Assembly (NCBI RefSeq): GCF_005405925.1
Contig: NZ_BJHV01000001.1
Span: 8,060,001-8,124,000 of the forward strand
DNA length: 64,000 nucleotides
From: Streptomyces antimycoticus
GTDB taxonomy: Bacteria > Actinomycetota > Actinomycetes > Streptomycetales > Streptomycetaceae
Reading direction: 5' to 3'
The notes under the pieces are model-generated. The model was not told the DNA's origin and did no database searches. It saw nothing but the letters and a program-made list of their open reading frames with translations. The position numbers and the translations under genes were made by a program. Of this stretch, positions 54,814 through 62,121 are shown piece after piece. The number at the start of each line of letters is the position of its first letter. The stretch's first letter is position 1.

Positions 54814-55265
54814 GACGGGACGCTTCCGTGCGGCGTGTACAGGTCGAGCAACCGCAATCGGGTGGCCTGGAGCCGGTCGGCGATCAGCGCCGCGCACCGC
54901 AGCATCAGCTCGTATCCCAGCTCCGTGTCGGCCATGCACAGCTCACGCACCTCGGCCGCGGGAAACTCCCAGGTCCGCACGGGCCCCAACGCCCGGGCGC
55001 CCAGATGCCAGCGGTACGGAGGGAAGATCCACGACCAGCCGAGCTGCTGCCGCGGTCCGAGGGTCTCCACCACCTGGGCCCGACGCCCGGGAACGTACAC
55101 ATCCAGGGCGACCTCGCCGGAACGGATCAGCCAGAACCGGTCGGCGACGCCGCCCTCGTCGAACAGGGCACTGCCGGCGCGGAAGTCCCGCTCGTCGGCG
55201 AGCGTGAACAGCCGGTCGCGCTGCACCTGCGGAAGGGTGTCCAGCAACAGTGGCCCCCCGGTCAT
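54810..55265 (-). CDS. Cyclic-nucleotide-binding-domain protein inside the hydrogenase operon
   Basis: 151 residues from the ATG at 55265. It has a CAP/cNMP fold (RLFTLADERDFRAGSALFDEGGVADRFWLIRSGEVALDVYVPGRRAQVVETLGP) and a helical C-terminus, but no HTH, so it is not a Crp/Fnr regulator. The typical phosphate-binding cassette R is only partly conserved (WIFPPYRWHLGARAL). It overlaps both neighbours by 4 bp (ATGA, GTGA) and is cotranscribed between hydB and hydG. It may bind cAMP, heme or another ligand and tune the hydrogenase. Confidence 0.88.
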   Translation of the reverse strand: MTGGPLLLDTLPQVQRDRLFTLADERDFRAGSALFDEGGVADRFWLIRSGEVALDVYVPGRRAQVVETLGPRQQLGWSWIFPPYRWHLGARALGPVRTWEFPAAEVRELCMADTELGYELMLRCAALIADRLQATRLRLLDLYTPHGSVPS

Positions 55266-56419
55266 CGTGACTCGTCCTCCGCACGCCGGGTCCAGTCGTA
55301 CAGGGCCGCGGCCTCCTCGGTGATGTCGATGGCGACCGGACACCAGACGATGCACCGACCGCATCCCACACACCCCGACGATCCGAACTGGTCGTACCAG
55401 GTGCCCAGTTTGTGGGTGAGCCACTGCCGGTAGCGGCTGCGCGGCGAGGCGCGGACGGGGCCGCCCGGAAGATAGGAGAAGTCCAGGTCGAAGCAGACGT
55501 CCCAGACCCGCCAGCGCTCGGCGTGGTCCCCGGTCAGGTCGGTGACGTCCTCAGTGGTGGTGCAGAAGCAGGTGGGGCACACCATGGTGCAGTTGCCGCA
55601 GGTCAGGCAGCGGGAGGCGACGTCGTCCCAGCGGGGGGCCTCCAGCGTTTCCGCCATCAGCCGCCGCATGTCGGTGTCCGGCATCGCCCGGCCCATCCGC
55701 TCGGCGGCGGACGAGACGGCGCCCGCGGCGGCCCGGCAGACGGCCTCCGAGGCCGGTTCGCCCGGTAGCTCCGCCAGGATCTCGGCACCCTCCGCGCTGC
55801 CGCCTCGGATCCAGAACCGGTGCCCATCGTCATCGACCAGCTCGGTGAGGACCAGGTCGTACCCGGGCCCGACGGCGGGACCGGTGCCCATCGAGACGCA
55901 GAAGCAGGTCCCACCGGGCTCGGTGCACTCCACCGCCACCAGAAACGCCCCGGACCTCCTGCCCCGATAGACCGGGTCGGAGTGCGGCCCGCCGGTGAGG
56001 ATCCGGTCCTGGACGGCGATGGCCCGCAGATCGCAGGAGCGGACACCGAGGAACGCGAAACGGGGAGGCGCGGTGTCGTCCGCCTCGGTGACCAACTCCC
56101 CGCCCGCGCGTTCGGCCGTCCACTGGCGGACCCGGGCGGGGTGCAGAAACGTCTTCCACGACTGCGGACCGGCCGCGTTGGCGAATGCCGCGCCATCCGT
56201 ACGCGACCGCAGCCGGTACTGCCCGGCCTCAAGGTCCACACCCCACCCGTACGGCAGCTGAGCGGCGGATTCCAGCTCCCGCAGGACAATGGCACCGTCC
56301 CGCACAGTGGGCCCGACCACCGTGTAACCGCGTGCCCGCAGAACATCGACCAGAGCGGTCAACCCGTCCGGGCCGATCACGGCCCCCTCGGCCGAAGGAA
56401 GCGCCGACGCACTCACCAC
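55262..56419 (-). CDS. hydB: Hydrogenase 4Fe-4S (beta) subunit
   Basis: 385 residues, starting at a GTG pair (56419, 56416). Two iron-sulfur sets: CLTCGNCTMVCPTCFCTTTEDVTDL and CVGCGRCIVWCPVAIDITEE. An N-terminal domain of about 230 residues includes FAFLGVRSCDLRAI and ECTEPGGTCFCVSMG, as in HydB/anaerobic sulfite-reductase A proteins. It conducts electrons between the diaphorase and the hydrogenase core. First gene of the operon, so the promoter should lie in the 56420-56828 gap. Confidence 0.95.
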   Translation of the reverse strand: MVSASALPSAEGAVIGPDGLTALVDVLRARGYTVVGPTVRDGAIVLRELESAAQLPYGWGVDLEAGQYRLRSRTDGAAFANAAGPQSWKTFLHPARVRQWTAERAGGELVTEADDTAPPRFAFLGVRSCDLRAIAVQDRILTGGPHSDPVYRGRRSGAFLVAVECTEPGGTCFCVSMGTGPAVGPGYDLVLTELVDDDGHRFWIRGGSAEGAEILAELPGEPASEAVCRAAAGAVSSAAERMGRAMPDTDMRRLMAETLEAPRWDDVASRCLTCGNCTMVCPTCFCTTTEDVTDLTGDHAERWRVWDVCFDLDFSYLPGGPVRASPRSRYRQWLTHKLGTWYDQFGSSGCVGCGRCIVWCPVAIDITEEAAALYDWTRRAEDESR

Positions 56420-56736
56420 TACCCACCTCGGTCATCGCCCGACAACAAGGTCCATCTGTGCACACGTCCCGTCATGAGGACGGGTATTCCAGCCCAGACA
56501 CGGCCGTGATCGCCCGAATGCGCAGAGCCCCACCGCTGTGTGGGCGCATCAGCGATACCTCACAGCGCGCTTGGCCACCCTCCGGGGATCGTCGGTCCCG
56601 CTCAAGGAAAGGCGTCCGAACGAACGCAGGGCGGCATTCAGCCCACCACCAGCCGCGTCTGCTGTGCCATGGCATGTGCGTAGTGGTCGTGTCGGTCCTC
56701 GGACACGTAACTGGTAGCCCTTGGGCTTCACGAGAG
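56420..56736. other. Control region of the hydrogenase operon, without a gene
   Basis: About 320 bp upstream of hydB. It holds a small hairpin (CCCGTC-ATGAG-GACGGG near 56467-56483) and the second copy of the 18-bp repeat (56689-56706). No clear -35/-10 or DosR box is visible. A minus-strand frame here (ending AHAMAQQTRLVVG) resembles the one near 26050, hinting at a shared decayed gene. Confidence 0.4.
56689..56706. repeat. 18-bp repeat, second copy (first at 26084-26101)
   Basis: GTGTCGGTCCTCGGACAC occurs exactly twice in the window. The neighbouring 20-30 bp are also partly similar, and on the minus strand both copies read VSEDRH in one frame. It may be the 3' end of a common mobile or chromosomal gene family. 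Confidence 0.5.
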
Positions 56737-56768
56737 TGCTGGTCGAGTCTCAACTCGGCCAGCATTTT
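56737..56768 (+). terminator. Intrinsic terminator with T-tract
   Basis: TGCTGGTCGAGT and ACTCGGCCAGCA form a 12-bp stem (one G-T pair) with a 4-nt loop, followed by TTTT. The direction is plus strand, but no plus-strand gene is recognised upstream, so an unseen small transcript is possible. Confidence 0.6.
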
Positions 56769-56828
56769 GCGTTTCCAGGATTCGTAGATGTGCCGCACCC
56801 CGAGCTGCCGCGGGAGCGATGATGGGGC

Positions 56829-57812
56829 ATGGCGTTGTCGACGGAGTTGACGGAGTTGTTGGGCCTGCGGCACCCGATCGTGCTGGCACCGATGGGCGGT
56901 GCGGCCGGGGGCGCGCTGGCCGCGGCCGTCTCGCGGGCGGGCGGGCTCGGTCTGGTGGGGGGTGCCTACGGGGACCGGGCTTGGCTGGAGCGGGAGCTGC
57001 CGATCGTGGCGGAGGGCACCGACCAGCCGTGGGGCGTCGGGTTTCTCAACTGGGCCATCGAGGGTGGCGCGGTGGAGCAGGCGCTGGAGTTCCATCCCGC
57101 GGCGGTGATGTTGTCCTTCGGAGACCCGAGCCCGTTCGCCGACCGGATCCGCCGGTCGGGCGCGGTTCTGATCGTTCAGGTCACCGATCTGGACGAGGCC
57201 GAGCGGGCCCTGGACGTGGGCGCTGACGTCATCGTGGCGCAGGGAACCGAGAGCGGTGGCCACGGGGCTCGTCGCGGGCGGTCCACGCTGCCGTTCGTGC
57301 CGCTCGTGGTGGACCTCGCGGCACCGGTACCGGTCCTGGCGGCCGGCGGTATCGCCGACGGCCGCGGCGTCGCCGCGGCCCTGGCCCTGGGCGCCGCCGG
57401 CGCTCTCCTCGGCACCCGCTTCCAGGCCACGACCGAAGCCCTGGTCGACCGCTCCGTCAGCGAGGCCCTTGTCGAAGGACGCGGCCAGGACACCGAACGC
57501 AACAGCGTGCTGGACATCGCTCGTGGCGCGAGCTGGCCGCTCGAGAAGTACAGCGCCCGTACGCTCGGCCACCCCTATCTCGACCGCTGGCGCGGCCGGG
57601 AGGCCGAGCTGGCCGGCGACTCCCGGGCGCGTCAGGACTACCAGGACGACGTGGCACGAGGGGTGATTCCGCCCCTGCCCGTCTGGGCGGGCGAGGGCGT
57701 CGACCTCATCACCGATGTGCCGTCCGCGGCCGACCTCGTCACCGAGCTGGCGGCCCAGGCCGAAGATGCACTGCTCCGGGCCGGAAGGCTCCGGCCGAAC
57801 GACCGCTCTTGA
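56829..57812 (+). CDS. Nitronate monooxygenase-like FMN flavoprotein
   Basis: 327 residues. TIM-barrel of the nitronate monooxygenase (2-nitropropane dioxygenase) family: LLGLRHPIVLAPMGGAAGGALAAAVSRAGGLGLVGG, VIVAQGTESGGHGARRG (phosphate and catalytic-His region), VLAAGGIADGRGVAAALALGAAGALLGTRF and ERNSVLDIARG. Such enzymes oxidise nitronates or act as NADH:quinone reductases; the true substrate is unknown. It runs convergently into the GH97 gene only 8 bp away. The upstream terminator isolates it from the hydrogenase control region. Confidence 0.92.
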   Translation: MALSTELTELLGLRHPIVLAPMGGAAGGALAAAVSRAGGLGLVGGAYGDRAWLERELPIVAEGTDQPWGVGFLNWAIEGGAVEQALEFHPAAVMLSFGDPSPFADRIRRSGAVLIVQVTDLDEAERALDVGADVIVAQGTESGGHGARRGRSTLPFVPLVVDLAAPVPVLAAGGIADGRGVAAALALGAAGALLGTRFQATTEALVDRSVSEALVEGRGQDTERNSVLDIARGASWPLEKYSARTLGHPYLDRWRGREAELAGDSRARQDYQDDVARGVIPPLPVWAGEGVDLITDVPSAADLVTELAAQAEDALLRAGRLRPNDRS

Positions 57813-57820
57813 ATTGACGG

Positions 57821-59860
57821 CTAATGCCGCGCGGGGCGGAACCGGATCGCGGTGCCGCCGCCGGCGACGAGTCGCAGGGTGAGCACCGTGGACGATCGCA
57901 CCGTTGTGGTCTGGACATCGATCGGGAGCGGGTTGTCGTGCCAGCTCGTGTCGGCGGCATCGCGGTAGATCTCGGCTCGGTACCGACCCGGTCCCAGGAA
58001 CCGCAGCGGCACCCGCAGGGTCCGGTCCTGCTCGTCGGTGATCGCGCCGAGGTACCAGGTGTGGCCCGTGCGGCGGGCGGCGACCGTGTAGTCGCCGATC
58101 ACGCAGTCCAGGAACCGGGTCTCGTCCCAGGTGGCCGGGATGTCCTTCAGATAGGCGGAACCCGGGTGGGAGCGGTAGTTCTCCGGGGTGTCGGCCAGCA
58201 TCTGTAGCGGGCTGAAGAACAGTGAGTACAGGGCGAGTTGAGTGGCCGATGTGGTCTGCACGCGGGTACCGAGCCCGGCCGGGTCCCAGGTCACGTTGAG
58301 CACGCCCGGGGTGTAGTCGGCCGGCCCGCCCATGAACCGGGTGAACGGCAGGATGGTGGCCTGCTCCGGCGGATTCCCGAGCTTCCCCATGTAGTTCTGC
58401 TGCTCCATCCCGGCCACCCCCTCACCGGTCATCATGTTCGGGTACGTGCGTGCCAGTCCGGTCGGCTTGATGGCCTCGTGAGCGATGACCATGATCTTGT
58501 AGCGGGCCGCGGTGGCGACGACCCGCTGATAGTGGTGCACGGCTTCCTGGTCGAAGTGGCTGCGGTTCACCCCGCCCAGCTCGAACCTGGTGGCATAGCC
58601 GGTCTTGACCGAGTGGATGCCGAGCTCGGCGTACCGCGCGAAGATCGTGTCCAGGTGCTGCTCGTAGTAGTCGACGAAACCGCGGGTCTCGTTGTGAGCG
58701 GTGAACCCGATGCCATTGGCCCGTGCGTAGCGCAGCACCTCGGGCAGATCGAAGTCCGGCTGTGGCGTCAGGAAGTCCTGGCCGGTCCACTGGCCGCCGG
58801 CGTTGGTGTTCCAGCCCTCGGCGAGAACACTGCTCGCGCCCGCCTCCCTGGCGAAGTCGATGTACTGCTTGACACGTTCGGTCGTCGCCCCATGGCGTGG
58901 CCCCGCGGTCCAGGTCGTGTGGCGCCGCTGCAGTTCCCACCACACGCCGACGTATGTGCCGGGCGAGATCCATGACGTATCGGCGAGCGCACACGGCTCG
59001 TTCAGGTTCTCGATCAGGTGCGATTCGGCGAGATCACCGGGACGGTCGCCGATGGTCAGCGTGCGCCACGGGGTGGAGAACTCGCCCGACAGCCGGGCCT
59101 TCGTGCCGTCGGGAAGGCTGATCAGTTCACTGGTGAACGTACCCGGCCGGCTGGTCTCGGCGGCGAGGGTCATACTCGGATAGTCGATCAGCGCCGCCTC
59201 GTGCACGACGACGTACTGACCATCCGTCGTGGCCAACGTCAGCGGGGTCTGCGCGGTGTCCACGTCGGACAGTGGGGCCCGCCGGTAATGCTGTTCGTCG
59301 GCTCTCCAGTCGGTGCCCGCCTTCAGCGACCAGCTCGTGGCCGTCGGCGGCAGTGCGAACTCCGTGCGCTCGGCGGTGACCGTGTAGGTGTCGAGCCCGG
59401 TCTGCGCCGGCAGGTGGTAGCGGAAGCCGACGCCGTCGTCGAAGACCCGGATGACCAGGTCCAGCCGTATCCCACTCGCCGACTGCACGGACCGCACCAC
59501 GCACTCCCTGGCATGGTTGCGGACGAGCGCGTCGGGGCCCCACACCGGACGCCATGACTCCTTGATTGTTCTGCGCCTGACGGATTCCACCACCAGGCCG
59601 CCGGTGAGCGATGGCCGGCCGGCCAGGTCGAGCCCGAGCCCGGAGGGCGCGACCAGGACCCGGCCGTCACGCACGACCTGATACCGGAGAGACCCGTTCG
59701 CCGTGAGAACGGTGACCCGCAACCGGCCATGGGGCGAGTGGACCGTGACATGGCCGGGCGTCTCGGCGAACGAGGTGGTGGCGGGGGCGCTGAACGCCCC
59801 GGTGAGTGCGGCGCCGGCGGTGGCGCCAAGAACCGTACGACGGTCTGGCCTGCTGACCAC
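57821..59860 (-). CDS. Exported glycoside hydrolase family 97 enzyme
   Basis: 679 residues from the GTG at 59860 (GGAGG 5-7 bp upstream). The Tat signal is RPDRRTVLGATAGAALTGAFSAPATTSFA. The GH97 beta-sandwich N-terminal domain and (beta/alpha)8 barrel are visible. The putative catalytic region reads FTAHNETRGF, HSVKTGYATRF, IAHEAIKPTGL and MTGEGVAGMEQ. From memory, retaining GH97 members have an Asp at the position occupied here by G in KTGY, whereas inverting SusB-type alpha-glucosidases have Gly and use glutamates in (H)NET and (A)HEA as base. So inverting alpha-glucosidase-type activity is likely. The protein is secreted or periplasmic-side, in a decaying neighbourhood with no other sugar genes. 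Confidence 0.9.
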   Translation of the reverse strand: MVSRPDRRTVLGATAGAALTGAFSAPATTSFAETPGHVTVHSPHGRLRVTVLTANGSLRYQVVRDGRVLVAPSGLGLDLAGRPSLTGGLVVESVRRRTIKESWRPVWGPDALVRNHARECVVRSVQSASGIRLDLVIRVFDDGVGFRYHLPAQTGLDTYTVTAERTEFALPPTATSWSLKAGTDWRADEQHYRRAPLSDVDTAQTPLTLATTDGQYVVVHEAALIDYPSMTLAAETSRPGTFTSELISLPDGTKARLSGEFSTPWRTLTIGDRPGDLAESHLIENLNEPCALADTSWISPGTYVGVWWELQRRHTTWTAGPRHGATTERVKQYIDFAREAGASSVLAEGWNTNAGGQWTGQDFLTPQPDFDLPEVLRYARANGIGFTAHNETRGFVDYYEQHLDTIFARYAELGIHSVKTGYATRFELGGVNRSHFDQEAVHHYQRVVATAARYKIMVIAHEAIKPTGLARTYPNMMTGEGVAGMEQQNYMGKLGNPPEQATILPFTRFMGGPADYTPGVLNVTWDPAGLGTRVQTTSATQLALYSLFFSPLQMLADTPENYRSHPGSAYLKDIPATWDETRFLDCVIGDYTVAARRTGHTWYLGAITDEQDRTLRVPLRFLGPGRYRAEIYRDAADTSWHDNPLPIDVQTTTVRSSTVLTLRLVAGGGTAIRFRPARH

Positions 59861-60144
59861 TTCACCCTCCATCAAGGCTGGCCGGGGCGTGGACAACAGA
59901 CGGGATACGTCCTGTCCCGGATCATGGCTGCCCGGCGTTGGCTTCGTAGGCGCCTCCTGACGTTTCGCGCTGCGCGGCCGGTCTTGCGCGCCAGGAGTTC
60001 TGATCGGATGTGGGGGGTTGTTCCATGGCTCGGGATGCGGTGAGGACGGTGCCGTCGTCTCCCTTCCCCGAGCCACCGCCCCGAACCGGATGTGCGTGCC
60101 TCAGGTATCCGGCTCTGAGGCTCGCCATGAGATGCGTCCCGGGT

Positions 60145-60589
60145 TCAGCCGCCATCCACCAGGTCGTTCCGGTAGGCGTAGCCCACCGCCTGGGCGCGGT
60201 CGGTCGCGCCGATCTTCGCGAAGATCCGGTTGATGTGCGTCTTCACGGTGGCCTGGCTGACGACGAGCCGGGCGCAGATCTCGGTGTTGGACAGACCGTG
60301 GGCGATGAGGGTGAGCACCTCGGCCTCGCGGGGGGCAGTACGGCGCTGCCCGGCACCTTCTCGCGGAGGGCCGCCGTGGCCGCGACGCCGTCGAGGACCG
60401 GCATGTTGAGGTCCATCAGCACCACGTCGGGGCGGAGCCGCTCGGTGAGCTCCACCGCCTCGGCACCGTCGCGGGCCGCGCCCACCACCTCGATGCCGTC
60501 CAGCATGCCGATCAGCAGCACGAGCCCGCCTCGTACGACCTGCTGATCGTCCGCGATCAGCACCCTGATCCGCTCGCCGGGCCCGTCAT
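60145..60589 (-). pseudogene. NarL/LuxR-type response regulator with the receiver half deleted
   Basis: The N-terminal receiver is recognisable (RVLIADDQQVVRGG, VVLMDLNMPVLDG) and the C-terminal HTH too (PREAEVLTLIAHGLSNTEICARLVVSQATVKTHINRIFAKIG to RNDLVDGG). Between KVPGSAVL and APREAEVL about 80 residues are missing, including the receiver T and K sites. The two halves are also out of frame at a six-base G/C run (about 60340). The expected ATG (60589, overlapping the kinase stop) is out of frame by one base at about 60583. The gene cannot give a normal regulator. Confidence 0.8.
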
Positions 60590-61557
60590 GCCGGGACCTC
60601 CATCCGTACCTTCCAGCCGTCCTGGGTCGGCCCCGCGTCGGCGCTTCCGCCGACTTCGCGCAACCGCTCCCGCATGCCGGTCAGGCCCAGGCCGGAGCCC
60701 ACGACCAGGGGCGAGGGGACCGGGCCCGGTGCGGGCCACCGGTCCTCGATCGTCAAGACGGTGGCATTCGGTTCGTAGCGGAGGGTCACGGTGGTGCGGG
60801 CGCCGCGTGCGGAGCGGGCCGCGTTGGTCAGCGCCTCCTGTGCGCCGCGATACAGGGTGAGATCCGCGTCGGCGGGCAGGGCGCGAGGCGCCCCGACGAC
60901 GGACAGCCTCACATCGAGCTCCAGGTCCACGCGGTAGCGCTCGACCAGCTCCGTCAGACGCTCCAGCGAGGGCGTTCGCTCTCCGCGCAGGGCGCTCACG
61001 GGCCCAGCGTGCGTCGCCCAGCCCCTCCTTGACGAGTGTGCCGGCCCGGTCGAGCAGCCCCCGCAGATCGTCGCCGGCCTGATCGCGCCGGGCCATCCGC
61101 CGCGCGGCCTGTACCTGTGGACGGCGAGCCCGGACAGGGTCTGGGCGAGTACGTCGTGCGGGTCCTGGGCGATGCGGGTGCGCTCGGCCGGCGCGGCGGC
61201 CTCGGCCTCCGCCTCCCGGGCGTCCTCGAGCTGGGCGAGCAGCAACTCCGCGCGCTCCTCGTTGTCGCCTGCCTGCCGCATGCTGATCGCCATCAGGGCG
61301 AGGACCACGCAGAACAGCAGCTGGCCGGCCAGGTTGGCCACGCCGCCGTCCGCACCGGCGACCGCGGCGGCGATCAGACCTGCCACGAGGGCGCCGCCGA
61401 GCAGTGCGGCCTGCCGTCGCCGCAGCACGAGGAAGGCGGTCAGCACGGCCGCCGACGGCGGCAGGACGGACATCGAACCGGGCTGGAGGACGCCGAGCGC
61501 GAGCCCGAACCCGGCGACCGACAGGCAGAACGCCATGCAGGTGAGGGGCTTCGTGAC
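60586..61557 (-). pseudogene. DesK/NarL-type sensor histidine kinase, damaged
   Basis: Four to five TM helices (LTCMAFCLSVAGFGLALGVLQPG, LLFCVVLALMAISM) lead to a HisKA_3 H-box, TRIAQDPHDVLAQTLSGLAV, where the expected Leu after D is Pro. The next about 40 residues (HRYRPRGGWPGAIRP) are out of frame: the correct phrase (VQAARRMARRDQAGDDLRGLLDRAGTLVKEGL) lies in another frame, with +2 and +1 insertions restoring the frame by ALRGERTPSLERL. The ATPase part looks intact (EALTNAARSARGA, GSGLGLTGMRERL). The frame continues upstream into a different membrane protein. Translation would give a corrupt H-box helix. Confidence 0.7.
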
Positions 61558-61964
61558 CGTCCACGCCGCGGAACCGGTGATCAGGTTGTCGCGGCTGAAC
61601 TGTGCGACCGTCGTGGAGCCGCCGTGGGCCGCCCAGTACTCGAATCCGGTGCGCGAGGCCATACCCACGATCCACAGGGCCGCGGCGACCGCTCCGGCCT
61701 TGGCCAGGGCGACTCCGTCCGAGCCGCGCTGCACACCGGTGGCGGCGCCACACGCGGCACCCAGGACCGCCCCGGCGAGGACCCCACGAGGTCGAGCTGG
61801 ACGTCGTGCCCCTGGGTCGGGAAGGACCGCAGGTAGTACGCGGCCGCGGCGGCGACGGCCACCACGGGCAGCAGTGCGTTGCGCGGCGTCTGGCGGGTGC
61901 CGCGGATCTGCGGGATCACCAGGAGGACCAGGGCGACGGAGATCAGGTAGTCGGTGGTCGTCAA
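61558..61964 (-). pseudogene. Integral membrane protein remnant (DUF1453-like), fused to the kinase
   Basis: It begins MTTTDYLISVALVLLVIPQIRGTR and has helices LLPVVAVAAAAAYYLRSFP. Restoring one base in the CCCC run at 61782-61785 links to VLAGAVLGAACGAATGVQRG and FEYWAAHGGSTTVAQFSRDNLITGSAAWT, a pattern known from Streptomyces membrane proteins of unknown function. After SAAWT the text switches to the kinase (VTKPLTCMAF), so the C-terminus was lost in a fusion or deletion. Confidence 0.6.
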
Positions 61965-62004
61965 TGGCGTAGAGCGTGCCGCGTACGCCGTCGCGGAACG
62001 TCGG

Positions 62005-62044
62005 CCCGTGGGTTGATTGCCCCGGTCAACCCACGGGTTGAGGC
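62005..62044. promoter_or_regulatory. Three GGGTTGA half-sites in the divergent region
   Basis: CCCGTGGGTTGA, 9 bp, then TCAACCCACGGG (12-bp perfect inverted repeat), immediately extended by GGGTTGA (62035-62041), so that the last two half-sites form TCAACCC-AC-GGGTTGA. It sits between the membrane protein remnant and the phosphatase-like gene. It is either a hairpin or a three-half-site operator. Confidence 0.4.
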
Positions 62045-62090
62045 GCCACCGCCTTCGTCGGTCCCGCGGGCGCGGCGAATCCCCTGGCTA

Positions 62091-62104
62091 CCCAGCATGC
62101 TGGG
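62091..62104. promoter_or_regulatory. 14-bp palindrome just before the ribosome-binding site
   Basis: CCCAGCATGCTGGG is perfectly symmetric and ends 5 bp before the strong GGAGGTGAT ribosome-binding site (62109-62117) of the next gene. It could be an operator or an RNA hairpin controlling translation. Confidence 0.4.
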
Positions 62105-62121
62105 AGGTGGAGGTGATTGCC

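Noticed and set aside
56472..57572. Minus-strand gene opposite the nitronate monooxygenase gene
   Set aside because: The plus-strand protein is strongly conserved, and the antisense frame shows no family motif.
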